This document shows, one piece after another, positions 19,111 to 29,000 of a stretch of 64,000 nt of DNA. The translations under genes and the position numbers were made by a program. Every line of letters starts with the position of its first letter. Within the stretch, counting starts at the first letter, position 1. The notes below the pieces were generated by a model. The model worked only from the letters and a program-made list of their open reading frames with translations. It ran no database searches and was not told the origin of the DNA. The stretch comes from Litoribrevibacter euphylliae (GTDB lineage: Bacteria > Pseudomonadota > Gammaproteobacteria > Pseudomonadales > Litoribrevibacteraceae): positions 1 to 64,000 of the forward strand of contig NZ_JBHRSZ010000001.1 of NCBI RefSeq assembly GCF_042646085.1. The letters run 5' to 3'.

Positions 19111-20154
19111 TTATCTGGCTTTTAAATGCTTCCACTTCAACATGTCTTCCACGGCGGCTAACACACTGTCTTTCGCCGGGATAAACTCGATGCTCAGTTC
19201 TTTTTTGATCTTACTGTTGTCGTATTGCATCTTTTTACCCATGTTGGTACGCATATAAGTCCCGACCCCTTTGGGCTGAGTATACGACAAGAGTTTCATG
19301 ACCTTTGTGCCGAAATGATTGGCCATATTGATCATAGGTAAACGGTAGTTTTGGTAGCCATTGTCTTTTAAAAATTGCACCAACTCCGTCATGGTCATGG
19401 ATTGGTTAGCACACAAATAGCGGCCGGATGCTTCAGGGGTTTCCATCGCCAGGATATGTGATTTTGCCACATCGCGAACGTCTACAAAGCCCCAATTAAC
19501 TGTCATGATGGTTGGATAAAGCCCCTTCATGATGTCGCGAATGATTTGGTTTGAGGTGTTTAGGCTTGGGCCATGGGAAGGGCCAATCACAATGAACGGA
19601 TTAATCACCACCATATCGAAGCCTAATTCACTGTCTTCCATAAACGTCCAGGCGGCACGCTCGGCTTGTGTTTTCGAATAGTAGTAAGGGTTGCGATCCA
19701 ACGATGACTTCTGATTCCAGTCGGCTTCGGTGAAGACATGATGGTTGTCTGGCTCATCGGTAATCGCGGCAATGGAGGAGGTCAGAATCACACGCTTTAC
19801 GCGTGGCGATTTTTTACAGGCTTCCAACACATGGATCGTGCCTTTGACCGCAGGGTCAACCAGATCGCGTTGGGGATCTTTGACATCAATGATGTAGGGG
19901 CTGGCGGTGTGGAATACGTAGTCGCATTCTGTGAGCAGTTCATCGAATGCGCCTTCGGTGAGTAAATCGGCCTGCGCCAAGGTTAAGCGTTCCGAGGCGC
20001 CTTCCAGGCTGGTTAGATATGGGTACTTGCTGTCGTCGCCTCGGACGGTGCCGATCACTCGATACCCTTTTTGCAGAAGCTGTTCTACGGCGTGTGCGGC
20101 GATAAAGCCAGAAGCGCCGGTAACGCAAACGGTTTTAAGGTCTGTTGATTCCAT
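19111..20154 (-). CDS. NAD(P)-dependent SDR reductase, dihydroflavonol-reductase-like
   Basis: A 347-residue extended short-chain dehydrogenase. The Rossmann motif TGASGFIAAHAVEQLLQKGY opens the protein, ILTSSIAAI holds the catalytic Ser region, and YYYSKTQAE carries the YxxxK active-site pair. The arrangement matches the dihydroflavonol-4-reductase/cinnamoyl-CoA-reductase branch, whose bacterial members reduce aldehydes or ketones; the substrate is unknown. It is transcribed alone, convergent with the YafY gene and divergent from the LuxR-type response regulator. Confidence 0.85.
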   Translation of the reverse strand: MESTDLKTVCVTGASGFIAAHAVEQLLQKGYRVIGTVRGDDSKYPYLTSLEGASERLTLAQADLLTEGAFDELLTECDYVFHTASPYIIDVKDPQRDLVDPAVKGTIHVLEACKKSPRVKRVILTSSIAAITDEPDNHHVFTEADWNQKSSLDRNPYYYSKTQAERAAWTFMEDSELGFDMVVINPFIVIGPSHGPSLNTSNQIIRDIMKGLYPTIMTVNWGFVDVRDVAKSHILAMETPEASGRYLCANQSMTMTELVQFLKDNGYQNYRLPMINMANHFGTKVMKLLSYTQPKGVGTYMRTNMGKKMQYDNSKIKKELSIEFIPAKDSVLAAVEDMLKWKHLKAR

Positions 20155-20368
20155 GGTTGTGGTGTCCGTAAGTGCTGTTATTGGAGTTATTAGACTATGA
20201 CGTTATTACAGTTCACTCTTTCATAATAGTAGTTAAGGAAGTTCTGAATAAATCCCTTAAACAAGGTTTACGTTCGACAGCCTCTAGAGAATGATTTATG
20301 TTACTTCTTTAGGCGCTTCTTCTGAGGTTCCTTAATAATTTGTTCTGAGTAAAGTGTTTGGATAGCTT

Positions 20369-21037
20369 ATGAATTACCGAATCTTAGTGGCTGATGACCA
20401 TCCGTTGTTTCGAGCGGCCATCAAGCAAATCATGACCATGCAATTAAAGGATGTGGTGATTGATGAAACGGATTCGGTGTCTGGGTTGCAATCTAAGCTC
20501 GAAGACAATCAGGACGCCGATCTCATTCTGTTGGATTTACACATGCCGGGGGCTCAGGGGTTTTCCGCTCTGGTGTTCTTACGCAACCATTACCCGGATA
20601 TTCCGGTGGTGGTGATTTCCGCGCAGGAAGACCCGGTGGTGATTGCCCGAGCCATGCAATTTGGTGCGGCAGGGTTTATTCCCAAGTCCGCTGAACCTAC
20701 CACCATTAAGACTGCGATTGAAACCGTGTTGGACGGTGATTTATGGTCGCCGGAACCGGTGACTAACATCAATGAACGATCTCAGTACGAGCAGGAAATG
20801 GCGGAGAAACTGGCTTCTCTGACGCCATCGCAATTTAAGGTGTTGGTGATGATGAATGAAGGCTTGTTGAATAAGCAGATCGCCTACGATTTGGAAGTGT
20901 CGGAAGCCACCATCAAGGCCCACGCTACCGCTATTTTTCAGAAACTTGGGGTGCGCAATCGTACGCAAGCGGTAATTGCCTTACACGAGCTGGATATTGA
21001 ACATCCAGCGCATGTGGAGACGAATCAAGATAAGTAA
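20369..21037 (+). CDS. LuxR/NarL-family response regulator, CrbR/ErdR-like
   Basis: A 222-residue two-component regulator. The receiver domain has ADDHPLFR for Mg binding, phospho-Asp56 in LLDLHMPG, and a C-terminal LuxR-type HTH (LTPSQFKVLVMMNEGLLNKQIA ... TIKAHATAIFQKLG). The nearby SLC5-type histidine kinase makes it a probable partner in a CrbS/CrbR (MxtR/ErdR) system, which in Vibrio and Pseudomonas activates acs for acetate use. That specific role is inferred from gene content, not shown here. It converges on the solute-binding lipoprotein gene. Confidence 0.88.
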   Translation: MNYRILVADDHPLFRAAIKQIMTMQLKDVVIDETDSVSGLQSKLEDNQDADLILLDLHMPGAQGFSALVFLRNHYPDIPVVVISAQEDPVVIARAMQFGAAGFIPKSAEPTTIKTAIETVLDGDLWSPEPVTNINERSQYEQEMAEKLASLTPSQFKVLVMMNEGLLNKQIAYDLEVSEATIKAHATAIFQKLGVRNRTQAVIALHELDIEHPAHVETNQDK

Positions 21038-21061
21038 GTGTTGTTGACGTGTCGCTCTGGT

Positions 21062-22027
21062 CTATTCCTCTTTAGACACCGTCTGTCCTAAGTAATCAAT
21101 ATTGATGATCTCCCGGCATTGGCAACCTTTCTGAATGATCTTGGATTTCTCTAAGATAAAGCTCATGTAGTTCAGTGAGTTGATCATCACACCGCCAAGA
21201 CTCATCAATGCCAGACTTTCGTCTTTCGATGGCAGTTTCAGTTGCTGATACGCTTCTTGGGTGTGCTGTTCACTGATGCCTAAGCGCTGGCTAATGAAAC
21301 TGATGTCGTCGGGGGACTTTTGTTGGAAATCAGACAAGGCTGCGTAGTAGCCGTTGATCAGATGCTGAATGTTTTCGTAAGACGGCTTGTTGGCACCGCT
21401 AGAAACCACAATGACATCAATGATCTCGTTGGGAATGTCTTTCGAACTAAACAACAAGTTTGCACCCGTGGCTTTAATCTTTGCCGCTTGAGGATCGAAC
21501 GTAATGACCGCATCCACATCGCCCGAGGCAAAGGCCGCTGAGTGTTGATCAATGGTCAGCGTTTTGGTGGTGAAGTCTCCGGTCTTTAAGCCCGAAAATT
21601 GTAAGAAGCGTTCGAGCATGTAAGCCCCCAAGGCACTGTCTTCGAGACCAAGCACTTTGCCTTTCAGATCATAGACTTCAGTGATCTCCGGTTTGGTGAG
21701 CAACATGTCGCCACCGTCGGAGACATCGGTGACCAGAACTATTTCAATGGGATAGCCTTTGTCCCACACTTGTAATGTTTCATCGAGCGTTAAGCCTGCG
21801 GCGTTAATCTGATTACTTAGCAGCGCCGACATGACTTCTGAGGCGGAGGCGTGTTGCACGACATCAACTTTGTCCGTTTCAAAATACCCTTTGTGTTTGG
21901 CCAAATATAGCATCTCGTAGCCAGGCCAGAGGTTGGTGCCTATCTTCAGCGGAACCTTATTTTCTTGGGTGTCGGAGCCACAGCCGATCAAAAATGTTAA
22001 CGCGCATAGAAGCCAAAAAAAACGCAT
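21062..22027 (-). CDS. NitT/TauT-type ABC solute-binding lipoprotein
   Basis: A 321-residue periplasmic binding protein anchored as a lipoprotein. Translation from 22027 has AGGA upstream and gives a short signal ending in the lipobox LIGC; longer starts at 22081 or 22054 bury the signal. KIGTNLWPGYEMLYLAKHKGYF is typical of SsuA/TauA/THI5-like binding proteins for alkanesulfonates, nitrate or pyrimidine precursors. No permease or ATPase gene is adjacent. Its place directly downstream of the SLC5 histidine kinase, 112 bases away on the same strand, suggests it may feed ligand information to that sensor. Confidence 0.82.
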   Translation of the reverse strand: MRFFWLLCALTFLIGCGSDTQENKVPLKIGTNLWPGYEMLYLAKHKGYFETDKVDVVQHASASEVMSALLSNQINAAGLTLDETLQVWDKGYPIEIVLVTDVSDGGDMLLTKPEITEVYDLKGKVLGLEDSALGAYMLERFLQFSGLKTGDFTTKTLTIDQHSAAFASGDVDAVITFDPQAAKIKATGANLLFSSKDIPNEIIDVIVVSSGANKPSYENIQHLINGYYAALSDFQQKSPDDISFISQRLGISEQHTQEAYQQLKLPSKDESLALMSLGGVMINSLNYMSFILEKSKIIQKGCQCREIINIDYLGQTVSKEE

Positions 22028-22139
22028 AGAAGATCCTGTATCTAAGTGAGTCATCTTGGTGTTCTTATTAGAAAGAACCATTCGGGAAAGTATATTGTTT
22101 TTATTCTGAGATTCCTTAACTCTTTGCTTTAATTTCGGT

Positions 22140-25100
22140 TTATTTCTGAAGACTGCGCATGAGAGCCCTTAATTTCGCTGGTTTAATCGGCTTACTTAAC
22201 AGCTCACAGCCCAGCTCTTTTACCGTGTCTTTGACATTGGAGCGTCCGTCGGCAGAGATAAATATAGCAGGCCCGTCGTAGCTGGTGCGGTTACGCAGAG
22301 CAATCAAAGCATCGCTGCCAAGCTGTTCTTGATCGAGATGGTAGTCGATCAACACCAAGCTCAGTTCATGTTGTTTGGATAATTCCACCGCTTCTTCGGT
22401 AGTACTGGCTTCCAGCACTTGATAGCCCCAGCGCGTTAAGAGTGCCGACATGCCTTTCAACACTTCGGGTTCATTGTCGATGCACAACACATATTGAGGC
22501 GTATGTGATGGATTAGGCGATAACGAAGCGTATGCGCTGTCTTTATGTATAGAGGCGCCTTGATATACCGGAAAGCCTTGTGACAGAGATGAATCTTGCA
22601 TGAGATCCGTTCTTGCCAAGCGACCGGCGTTTGGTAATTCGATGGCGAACAGACTGCCTTTACCAAGGGTGCTAGCCACCTTAATGTCTGCACCTAGCAG
22701 GTCGGAAAAGCCTTTGGCGATGGCCAGTCCGAGACCCAAGCCACGGTCATTGGATCGTTGATGTTCATCCAGCTGGGTAAAGGCATTGAAGATATTGTCG
22801 AGCTCAGTGTCTTTAATGCCAGGCCCACTGTCCAACACTTGAATGGATATTTTATCGTCTCGCAAACGACAGCCGACTAACACCCGACAGCCCTGGCTGT
22901 AACGAATGGCGTTGGTCATAAAGTTCTGAATAATACGTCTCAGTAAACGGCGATCGGTTTTTACCAACAATGTGCTTTTGACATAATTCAATCGGCAGCT
23001 CGCCTGTTGTGCCATGGGTTGGAATTCTTGAATCATGGGGCCCAGTAAATTATCCAGTGCGAAGAGGTCTTCAGAGACTTTGAGGGTGCCGGATTCCAAG
23101 CGAGAAATATCCAACAGATCGGTCAGCATATCTTCGGCCGATCTCAGTGATTGATCGATGGAGGCTGACAACTCTTGCTGATTAGATCGTTGCTGATTCG
23201 ATCTATCGTGTTGATTCGATCCTTGCTGTTGATCTGATGCTGTGGTGTTCCGATGAAGATCGTCCATCAGCGCTGAGGTAAATAAACGGGCGGCGTTCAT
23301 CGGTTGCATTAAGTCATGACTGACGGCGGCAATGAAACGACTCTTGCTGGCACTGGTTTGCTCGGCTTTTTGAGTCATTTGAATCAACTGACGATTGAGT
23401 TGGCGTAGTTCGTCGGTGCGTTCCTGCACACGCTCTTCCAAGGCTTCATTGGCATTAACCAGGGCTTGCTCTGCTTGGCGGAAGGTGGTGATGTCGGTAA
23501 AACTCATCACAAACCCACCGTCGGGCAACGGGTTTCCGCGCAATTGAATAACGGTGCCGTCTTCCCGTTCTCGTTCGGACACGTGTTCTTTGGGGGCTTG
23601 TAGATGCTTAATACGTTTTTGCACCAAAGTTTCCACATCACCGGGGCCACATAGACCACGGTGAGCGTTGTAGCGAATCAGCTTTTCAATGGGCATGCCG
23701 ACTTGGATCAGTTCCGTCGGATAATTAAACAGTTCTAAATATTGGTGATTCCAAGCTAACAGTTTGAGGTCTTTGTCGATGACACTGATGCCTTGTCCCA
23801 TACTCTGAATGGCGTGCTGCAGTAACTCTCGGCTGACTTGTAAGGTCTCAGAGGTTTCTGAGGCAATGGCTTCGACATCATGCCAAGGCACTTGTTGCCC
23901 GGAAATGGCGGCATTGAGTACGGCGCGGGCGGAGGCGGCGCCGATGACGGCACTCATCAAATGCTCCACCTGTTCGATGTCTTGCTGGCTGGCGCGTTCA
24001 TTCGCGGGACGATGACTAAACAAGGTACTAAGCTTACTTTGTTCTATGAAGCGGCTGGCAATTGCGACCAGCTCTTCTTGAGTAATGCGTACGTTTAACA
24101 AGCTCTCTTGTTGGTCTACCGATTCCAGCTGGGTGCCTTGGAATCGTGTGGCTTGAATGCGTTCATTGATGTGGGTTTTGAAATAGCGCGACCCGACAAT
24201 AAAGCCAAGTAGATTGAATAAGAGACTCAACGCCGCGCCGCGCGTGACCGGATCAAACCATTCGATGGTAAGAAGTGTTTGCGGTTGTAACCAGTTCGGA
24301 AGGCTGGAGACTACCGCAGCTAACCAGGGTAAATGTTCGATCCAGATGGGTAAAATCAGAGTGTAGAACCAGACACTGACCCCCAGCACCAAGCCTATGA
24401 TCACGCCTGAACGATTAGCATCTTGCCAGAGCAATGCGCCTAACATCGCCGGTGCCAGCTGTACCACAGCGGCGAAGGCGATTTGACCTATGGTGGCTAA
24501 GGCTTCGGTGTTTTCAATAAAACGATAGAACAGATACGCAAAGAACAGCAGCATCAGAATGGTGGTGCGTCGAGCGTTGAGTAATATTCCTCGAAAGTGA
24601 AGGTAGTTACTGTTTTTGACTTGATCTTTACGCAGCAGGAAAGGCAAGACCACATGGTTGCTTACCATGATGCTCAATGCTACCGTTGAGACGATGACCA
24701 TGCTGGTGGCGGCGGAAAAGCCCCCCAGGAATACCAACAGCGATAAGCCCGGTTGATTGGCTTCGATAGGCAACATCAATACATAAGTATCGGCGGAAAC
24801 CGAGTCGCCCAGCATTAGTTTTCCGGCCATCACCAAAGGAATCACAAACAAGCCCACCAAAATCAGATAGGCCGGGAAAATCCAGCGGGCCACCAGGAAG
24901 TCTCTTGGGTGGGTGTTTTCAACCATGGCCACATGAAATTGTCGTGGTAAACAGATGAACGCGCCTGCGGCTAACAATACTTGCACCAGCATACTGCTGG
25001 TAAACGGCGAACTTGATAGCCAGTTTTCCAGTTGAGGATTGGTTGCGGCTTGTAATTCAACATGCCCCAGCAAGTCACCGACACCGTTGTATAAGCCATA

Positions 25101-25763
25101 GGTGACATAACCGCCCAGGATCAGAAAGGCCACCAATTTTACGACCGATTCAAAGGCGATGGCATGCATCAGACCGCGATGGTGTTCATTGGCCGACATG
25201 TGTCGGGTGCCGAAAAAAATTGCAAACACCGCCATGGTCACGGCTACGGTCAGGGCAATGTCCTGTCGGTCGTTGATGTGGGCAAGGTCGGTCGGGTCGT
25301 TGCCGGTCAGCGCCATATACCCCATGACCAAGGCCTTCAACTGCAACGCAATGTAAGGCAAGACCGAAATAGCCGCAATGACCGTTACCAGCATTGCCAA
25401 CCCTTCATGTTTGCCATAGCGAGCTGAGATGAAGTCGGCAATCGAGGTAATGTTTTCCCGCCGGGATACCAGAATCAAGCGTGCATAAAAGCGCCACATC
25501 AATAGGAAAACCAGGATTGGTCCTAGGTAAATGGGCAAAAAGGACCAGAGACTTTGGGATGCCTGACCAACGGCTCCAAAGAAGGTCCAGGTCGTACAGT
25601 AAACGCCGAGAGTTAAGCTATAAATCCACGGTGAACTACGAGGGCTGTCTGGCGTCAGGCCAGTATCTGAACTGGTTTGTGCATTTCGGTCACCGTGCCA
25701 GGCGATAAAGAACAGCAAACAAACGTAGCCAAAAGAGAACAGTGCGATCAACCATGTGGACAT
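22140..25763 (-). CDS. SLC5 sodium:solute symporter-hybrid histidine kinase, CrbS/MxtR-like
   Basis: A 1207-residue inner-membrane protein. Residues 1 to about 530 form a 12-13 helix sodium:solute symporter domain. A PAS_7-type domain follows (about 645-770; QSMGQGISVIDKDLKLLAWN), then a coiled coil, a HisKA-type helix with VSHDLMQPMNAARLF and phospho-His816, HATPase_c (GLGLGLAIAKGFSDLLGA), and a C-terminal receiver with phospho-Asp1140. The architecture is that of CrbS/MxtR, which sense or transport a carbon source and signal to a LuxR-type regulator, as encoded at 20369. A glutamine/asparagine-rich insertion of about 25 residues sits in the hairpin between the two dimerisation helices. Confidence 0.92.
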   Translation of the reverse strand: MSTWLIALFSFGYVCLLFFIAWHGDRNAQTSSDTGLTPDSPRSSPWIYSLTLGVYCTTWTFFGAVGQASQSLWSFLPIYLGPILVFLLMWRFYARLILVSRRENITSIADFISARYGKHEGLAMLVTVIAAISVLPYIALQLKALVMGYMALTGNDPTDLAHINDRQDIALTVAVTMAVFAIFFGTRHMSANEHHRGLMHAIAFESVVKLVAFLILGGYVTYGLYNGVGDLLGHVELQAATNPQLENWLSSSPFTSSMLVQVLLAAGAFICLPRQFHVAMVENTHPRDFLVARWIFPAYLILVGLFVIPLVMAGKLMLGDSVSADTYVLMLPIEANQPGLSLLVFLGGFSAATSMVIVSTVALSIMVSNHVVLPFLLRKDQVKNSNYLHFRGILLNARRTTILMLLFFAYLFYRFIENTEALATIGQIAFAAVVQLAPAMLGALLWQDANRSGVIIGLVLGVSVWFYTLILPIWIEHLPWLAAVVSSLPNWLQPQTLLTIEWFDPVTRGAALSLLFNLLGFIVGSRYFKTHINERIQATRFQGTQLESVDQQESLLNVRITQEELVAIASRFIEQSKLSTLFSHRPANERASQQDIEQVEHLMSAVIGAASARAVLNAAISGQQVPWHDVEAIASETSETLQVSRELLQHAIQSMGQGISVIDKDLKLLAWNHQYLELFNYPTELIQVGMPIEKLIRYNAHRGLCGPGDVETLVQKRIKHLQAPKEHVSEREREDGTVIQLRGNPLPDGGFVMSFTDITTFRQAEQALVNANEALEERVQERTDELRQLNRQLIQMTQKAEQTSASKSRFIAAVSHDLMQPMNAARLFTSALMDDLHRNTTASDQQQGSNQHDRSNQQRSNQQELSASIDQSLRSAEDMLTDLLDISRLESGTLKVSEDLFALDNLLGPMIQEFQPMAQQASCRLNYVKSTLLVKTDRRLLRRIIQNFMTNAIRYSQGCRVLVGCRLRDDKISIQVLDSGPGIKDTELDNIFNAFTQLDEHQRSNDRGLGLGLAIAKGFSDLLGADIKVASTLGKGSLFAIELPNAGRLARTDLMQDSSLSQGFPVYQGASIHKDSAYASLSPNPSHTPQYVLCIDNEPEVLKGMSALLTRWGYQVLEASTTEEAVELSKQHELSLVLIDYHLDQEQLGSDALIALRNRTSYDGPAIFISADGRSNVKDTVKELGCELLSKPIKPAKLRALMRSLQK
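23174..23240. repeat. short imperfect tandem repeat in the kinase gene
   Basis: About four degenerate copies of a unit close to TTGCTGATTCGATC encode the SNQ-rich segment (SNQHDRSNQQRSNQQ) of the SLC5 histidine kinase. It looks like slippage-driven expansion within a loop of the dimerisation domain. Confidence 0.6.
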
Positions 25764-26008
25764 AAAACGCGATACTACCCGGTACTTTGCCTTGAACTCG
25801 GTAATTCGAGGTTAAGGTTATGATTTTAGTGTGGTTTTAAGCATAGGTGGTTCTGACTTCAAAGCCAATTGGACAAAAGTCGAGTACAACCATTGATCTG
25901 GCTTACTTAACTATTCATTAAAGTAGGCTACATTTTAGGAAGTAAGTATACGTTTGAGGTTCCCAGTCCAAGATTACACCGCGAGTTTGTGAAGGACATT
26001 CTTATCTT

Positions 26009-29000
26009 ATGGTTCGAACATCTGCTCAAGTGAATGAACAGTCTATGCGTGCAGTGGATGCCACTAATAAGCAACCTCGGCCCAGATTACAATACTCCTT
26101 AGCGATTCGCTTACTTCGTATTGTATTCTCAATTTACATTCTGATCACCATTGCCATTACCTCTGTTCAGATGACGAATGAATACTTGCTCAAAAAGTCC
26201 TCCATTCAGGACAACTTTATCGCCTATCAAGGCATCTTTTATGAAGGCATTGGTCATGCACTGTGGAATTTTGATCACGTGCAGTTGAATGCCATGCTCG
26301 ATGGTGTGGAAAAGCTCCAGGATATTGAAGGCATTTATGTGTTCGATGCCAAAGGTTCGTTAATTTTGGAGCGAGGCTTTCTTAATATTGGCAGTACTCA
26401 TACAGAAAGCACTCATACAGAAAGTACTCATACGGAACTTGAAGAAAGCTCTGATGCTAGAGAACGTAATGCCAGTGCTGCTGATTCCGAAGGGCAATCT
26501 ACAGAAACGGTTGAGGGTACTCCCTTACAGCCTATGGAGTACGAGAAGCAAGAACAATTAGGACTGTTCTCGTATCATTTTCCCGTGACCTATTACAAAG
26601 AAAAGATTGGTGCCGTAACCTTCTTTTCGAGTAATAAGATTGTGTTTGATCAGGTTAAATACAATTTTCTGACCATCATTATTAACGCCATTATTAAGAC
26701 CATCATTCTGTGGTTGTTATTTATCTGGGCCTTCAAACGCTACTTGGTGAAGGCGTTGGATACCTTCATTTCCAAAATGGAAGCGACCAACCTTAGTAAT
26801 CTTGAAGAGTCCGGTGTGACCCTGAATACCTTTGGTTCTTATGAATTGGAGCGCTTTAAGGAGGTGTTTAATGACATGACGCACCGGATTATAAAGTCCA
26901 AGCAAACCATGGAACGCCTCAATCATGAATTAGAACAGGAGGTTGACAACCGCACCAAGGAGATTGTCCTCAAGCAGGAAATGCTCGAACAAATGAGCCT
27001 GCAAGGTCGCATAGGTGCTTGGGAGTGGCGCATTGATGATCATAAGATTCAATGGAGTGCTATGACCCGAATTATTCACTGCGTGGATCAGGATTTTGTT
27101 CCGACCGCGACGTCGGCATGGTGGTTTATAAATAACGATGAAAAACGCGCCTTAATTAAACAACGCCTCGAAGACGCCATTGAGCACAATAAAGATTGGG
27201 CTGAGGAGTTACAGATTACCACGGCCCATGGCCACATTATTTGGGTTAAAGTGACCTGCAGTGGTGTGTTTGAAGGTGGAAAATGTGTGCGTTTGTATGG
27301 CTCTTACCAAGACATTGATGAACGGGTCAGAGTGCGCGAAGAGTTGATCAAAGCCAAAGACTTGGCAGAGAGTGGTGCGCGGATGAAAAGCGAGTTTCTC
27401 GCAACCATGAGCCATGAGATTCGTACGCCGATGAATGGCGTATTAGGTATGCTCTACTTGCTTCAAAATTCCAACCTGGATGCCACTCAAAAAGGGTATG
27501 CTGATGTTGCTACTTCCAGCGGTGAGTTTCTGTTGGGCTTGATCAACGACATTCTTGATTTCTCTAAAATCGAAGCTGGTCATTTAGAACTGGAACAACT
27601 GGAATTGAATCTGGTGACCTTGTTAAGTGATGTCGCCAAGAGTTTTGGTATCAAAGCTTACGAACATAATTTGCAATTCATTTTGGATACCGCTGAAGTA
27701 CCCAATGTGATGGTGTTGGGGGACATCGGCCGAATACGCCAAGTGCTGTCCAACCTCATCGGTAACGCCATTAAATTTACATCCGAAGGTCATATTTTGG
27801 TTCGTGGTGTATTAACCGATACAGGCGAGCAATGGTGTTTTGACTGTTATGTGGAAGACACCGGCATAGGTATCAGTGCCGACAAGACGGACAAAATTTT
27901 CGATCAATTTACTCAAGTGGATGCCTCTACCACCCGACAATACGGTGGCACCGGTTTGGGCTTGGCAATCACCAGAGAGCTGTGCCGTTTAATGCAAGGT
28001 GATGTTGAGGTCAGCAGTCAGCCTGGTCAGGGCAGCGTCTTTAGCTTCTATGTGAAATTAGATAAACCAAAAGCGGAAGGGCCTGCTTTGATTGATGCGG
28101 ACGATATTCCGACTGACAACGAATTGGCCGATCTTAAGCTTAAACGGGTACTGGTTGCGAACAGCTATACGGTTGCGCATGATGTATTAGAACGGCAGCT
28201 CAATGCTTGGGAAATGGATGTGACGTACGCTGAGTCATGGCATGCCGTGAGGGGTTTGCTCAGTGATGATTTGGAAACGGCATTTGATGTGATCTTGGTT
28301 GACTGGGAGTTGGCGTTGACGATACCAGAGTCGTTTGATGCCAATAAACACCCTGTACTCAGGAAGCAACCTTGGGTGCTGCTGCGACCGATTGGCAGTG
28401 ATCAAAGTGAGCTGGTTGATTCGGCCATCGTATGGGCTGATGTATTGGAAAAACCTGTGGTTCCAACGGAATTGGCCCGACTGTTATTGTCCGTGGTTAT
28501 GCCATCTGAGCGGAACGCGAATACTCCGGCACCACTCACGTTGGTCGACGTCAAGAGTCGGCAGACAGACAGTCCACCTAAGCGTGTTTCCTCGGAGCAA
28601 GAAACGCCTAAAATGCCATGGCCGGAATCGACACGTATTTTGTTAGTGGAAGATAACGACATTAACCGGATGGTGGCCGAAGGTCTGCTCGATAAACTGG
28701 TGTTGAAACATGCCTTTGCGGTGCATGGTGCCAATGCTCTTGAGGTTTTAAAAGCGTCTGAGAATGATGAGCCGTTTGATTTGATCTTGATGGATTGTCA
28801 AATGCCGGAAATGGATGGATATCAAGCTACAGGGTGTATTCGACGTGGCGAAGCCGGTGATCGCTACCGTTCTATTCCGATTTTGGCGATGACGGCCAAC
28901 GCCATGGAAGGGGATCGGGAGCGGTGCATTGATTCGGGCATGGATGACTACCTTACCAAGCCCGTTGACCCTAATGTTCTGTATCAAAAATTACATGCGT

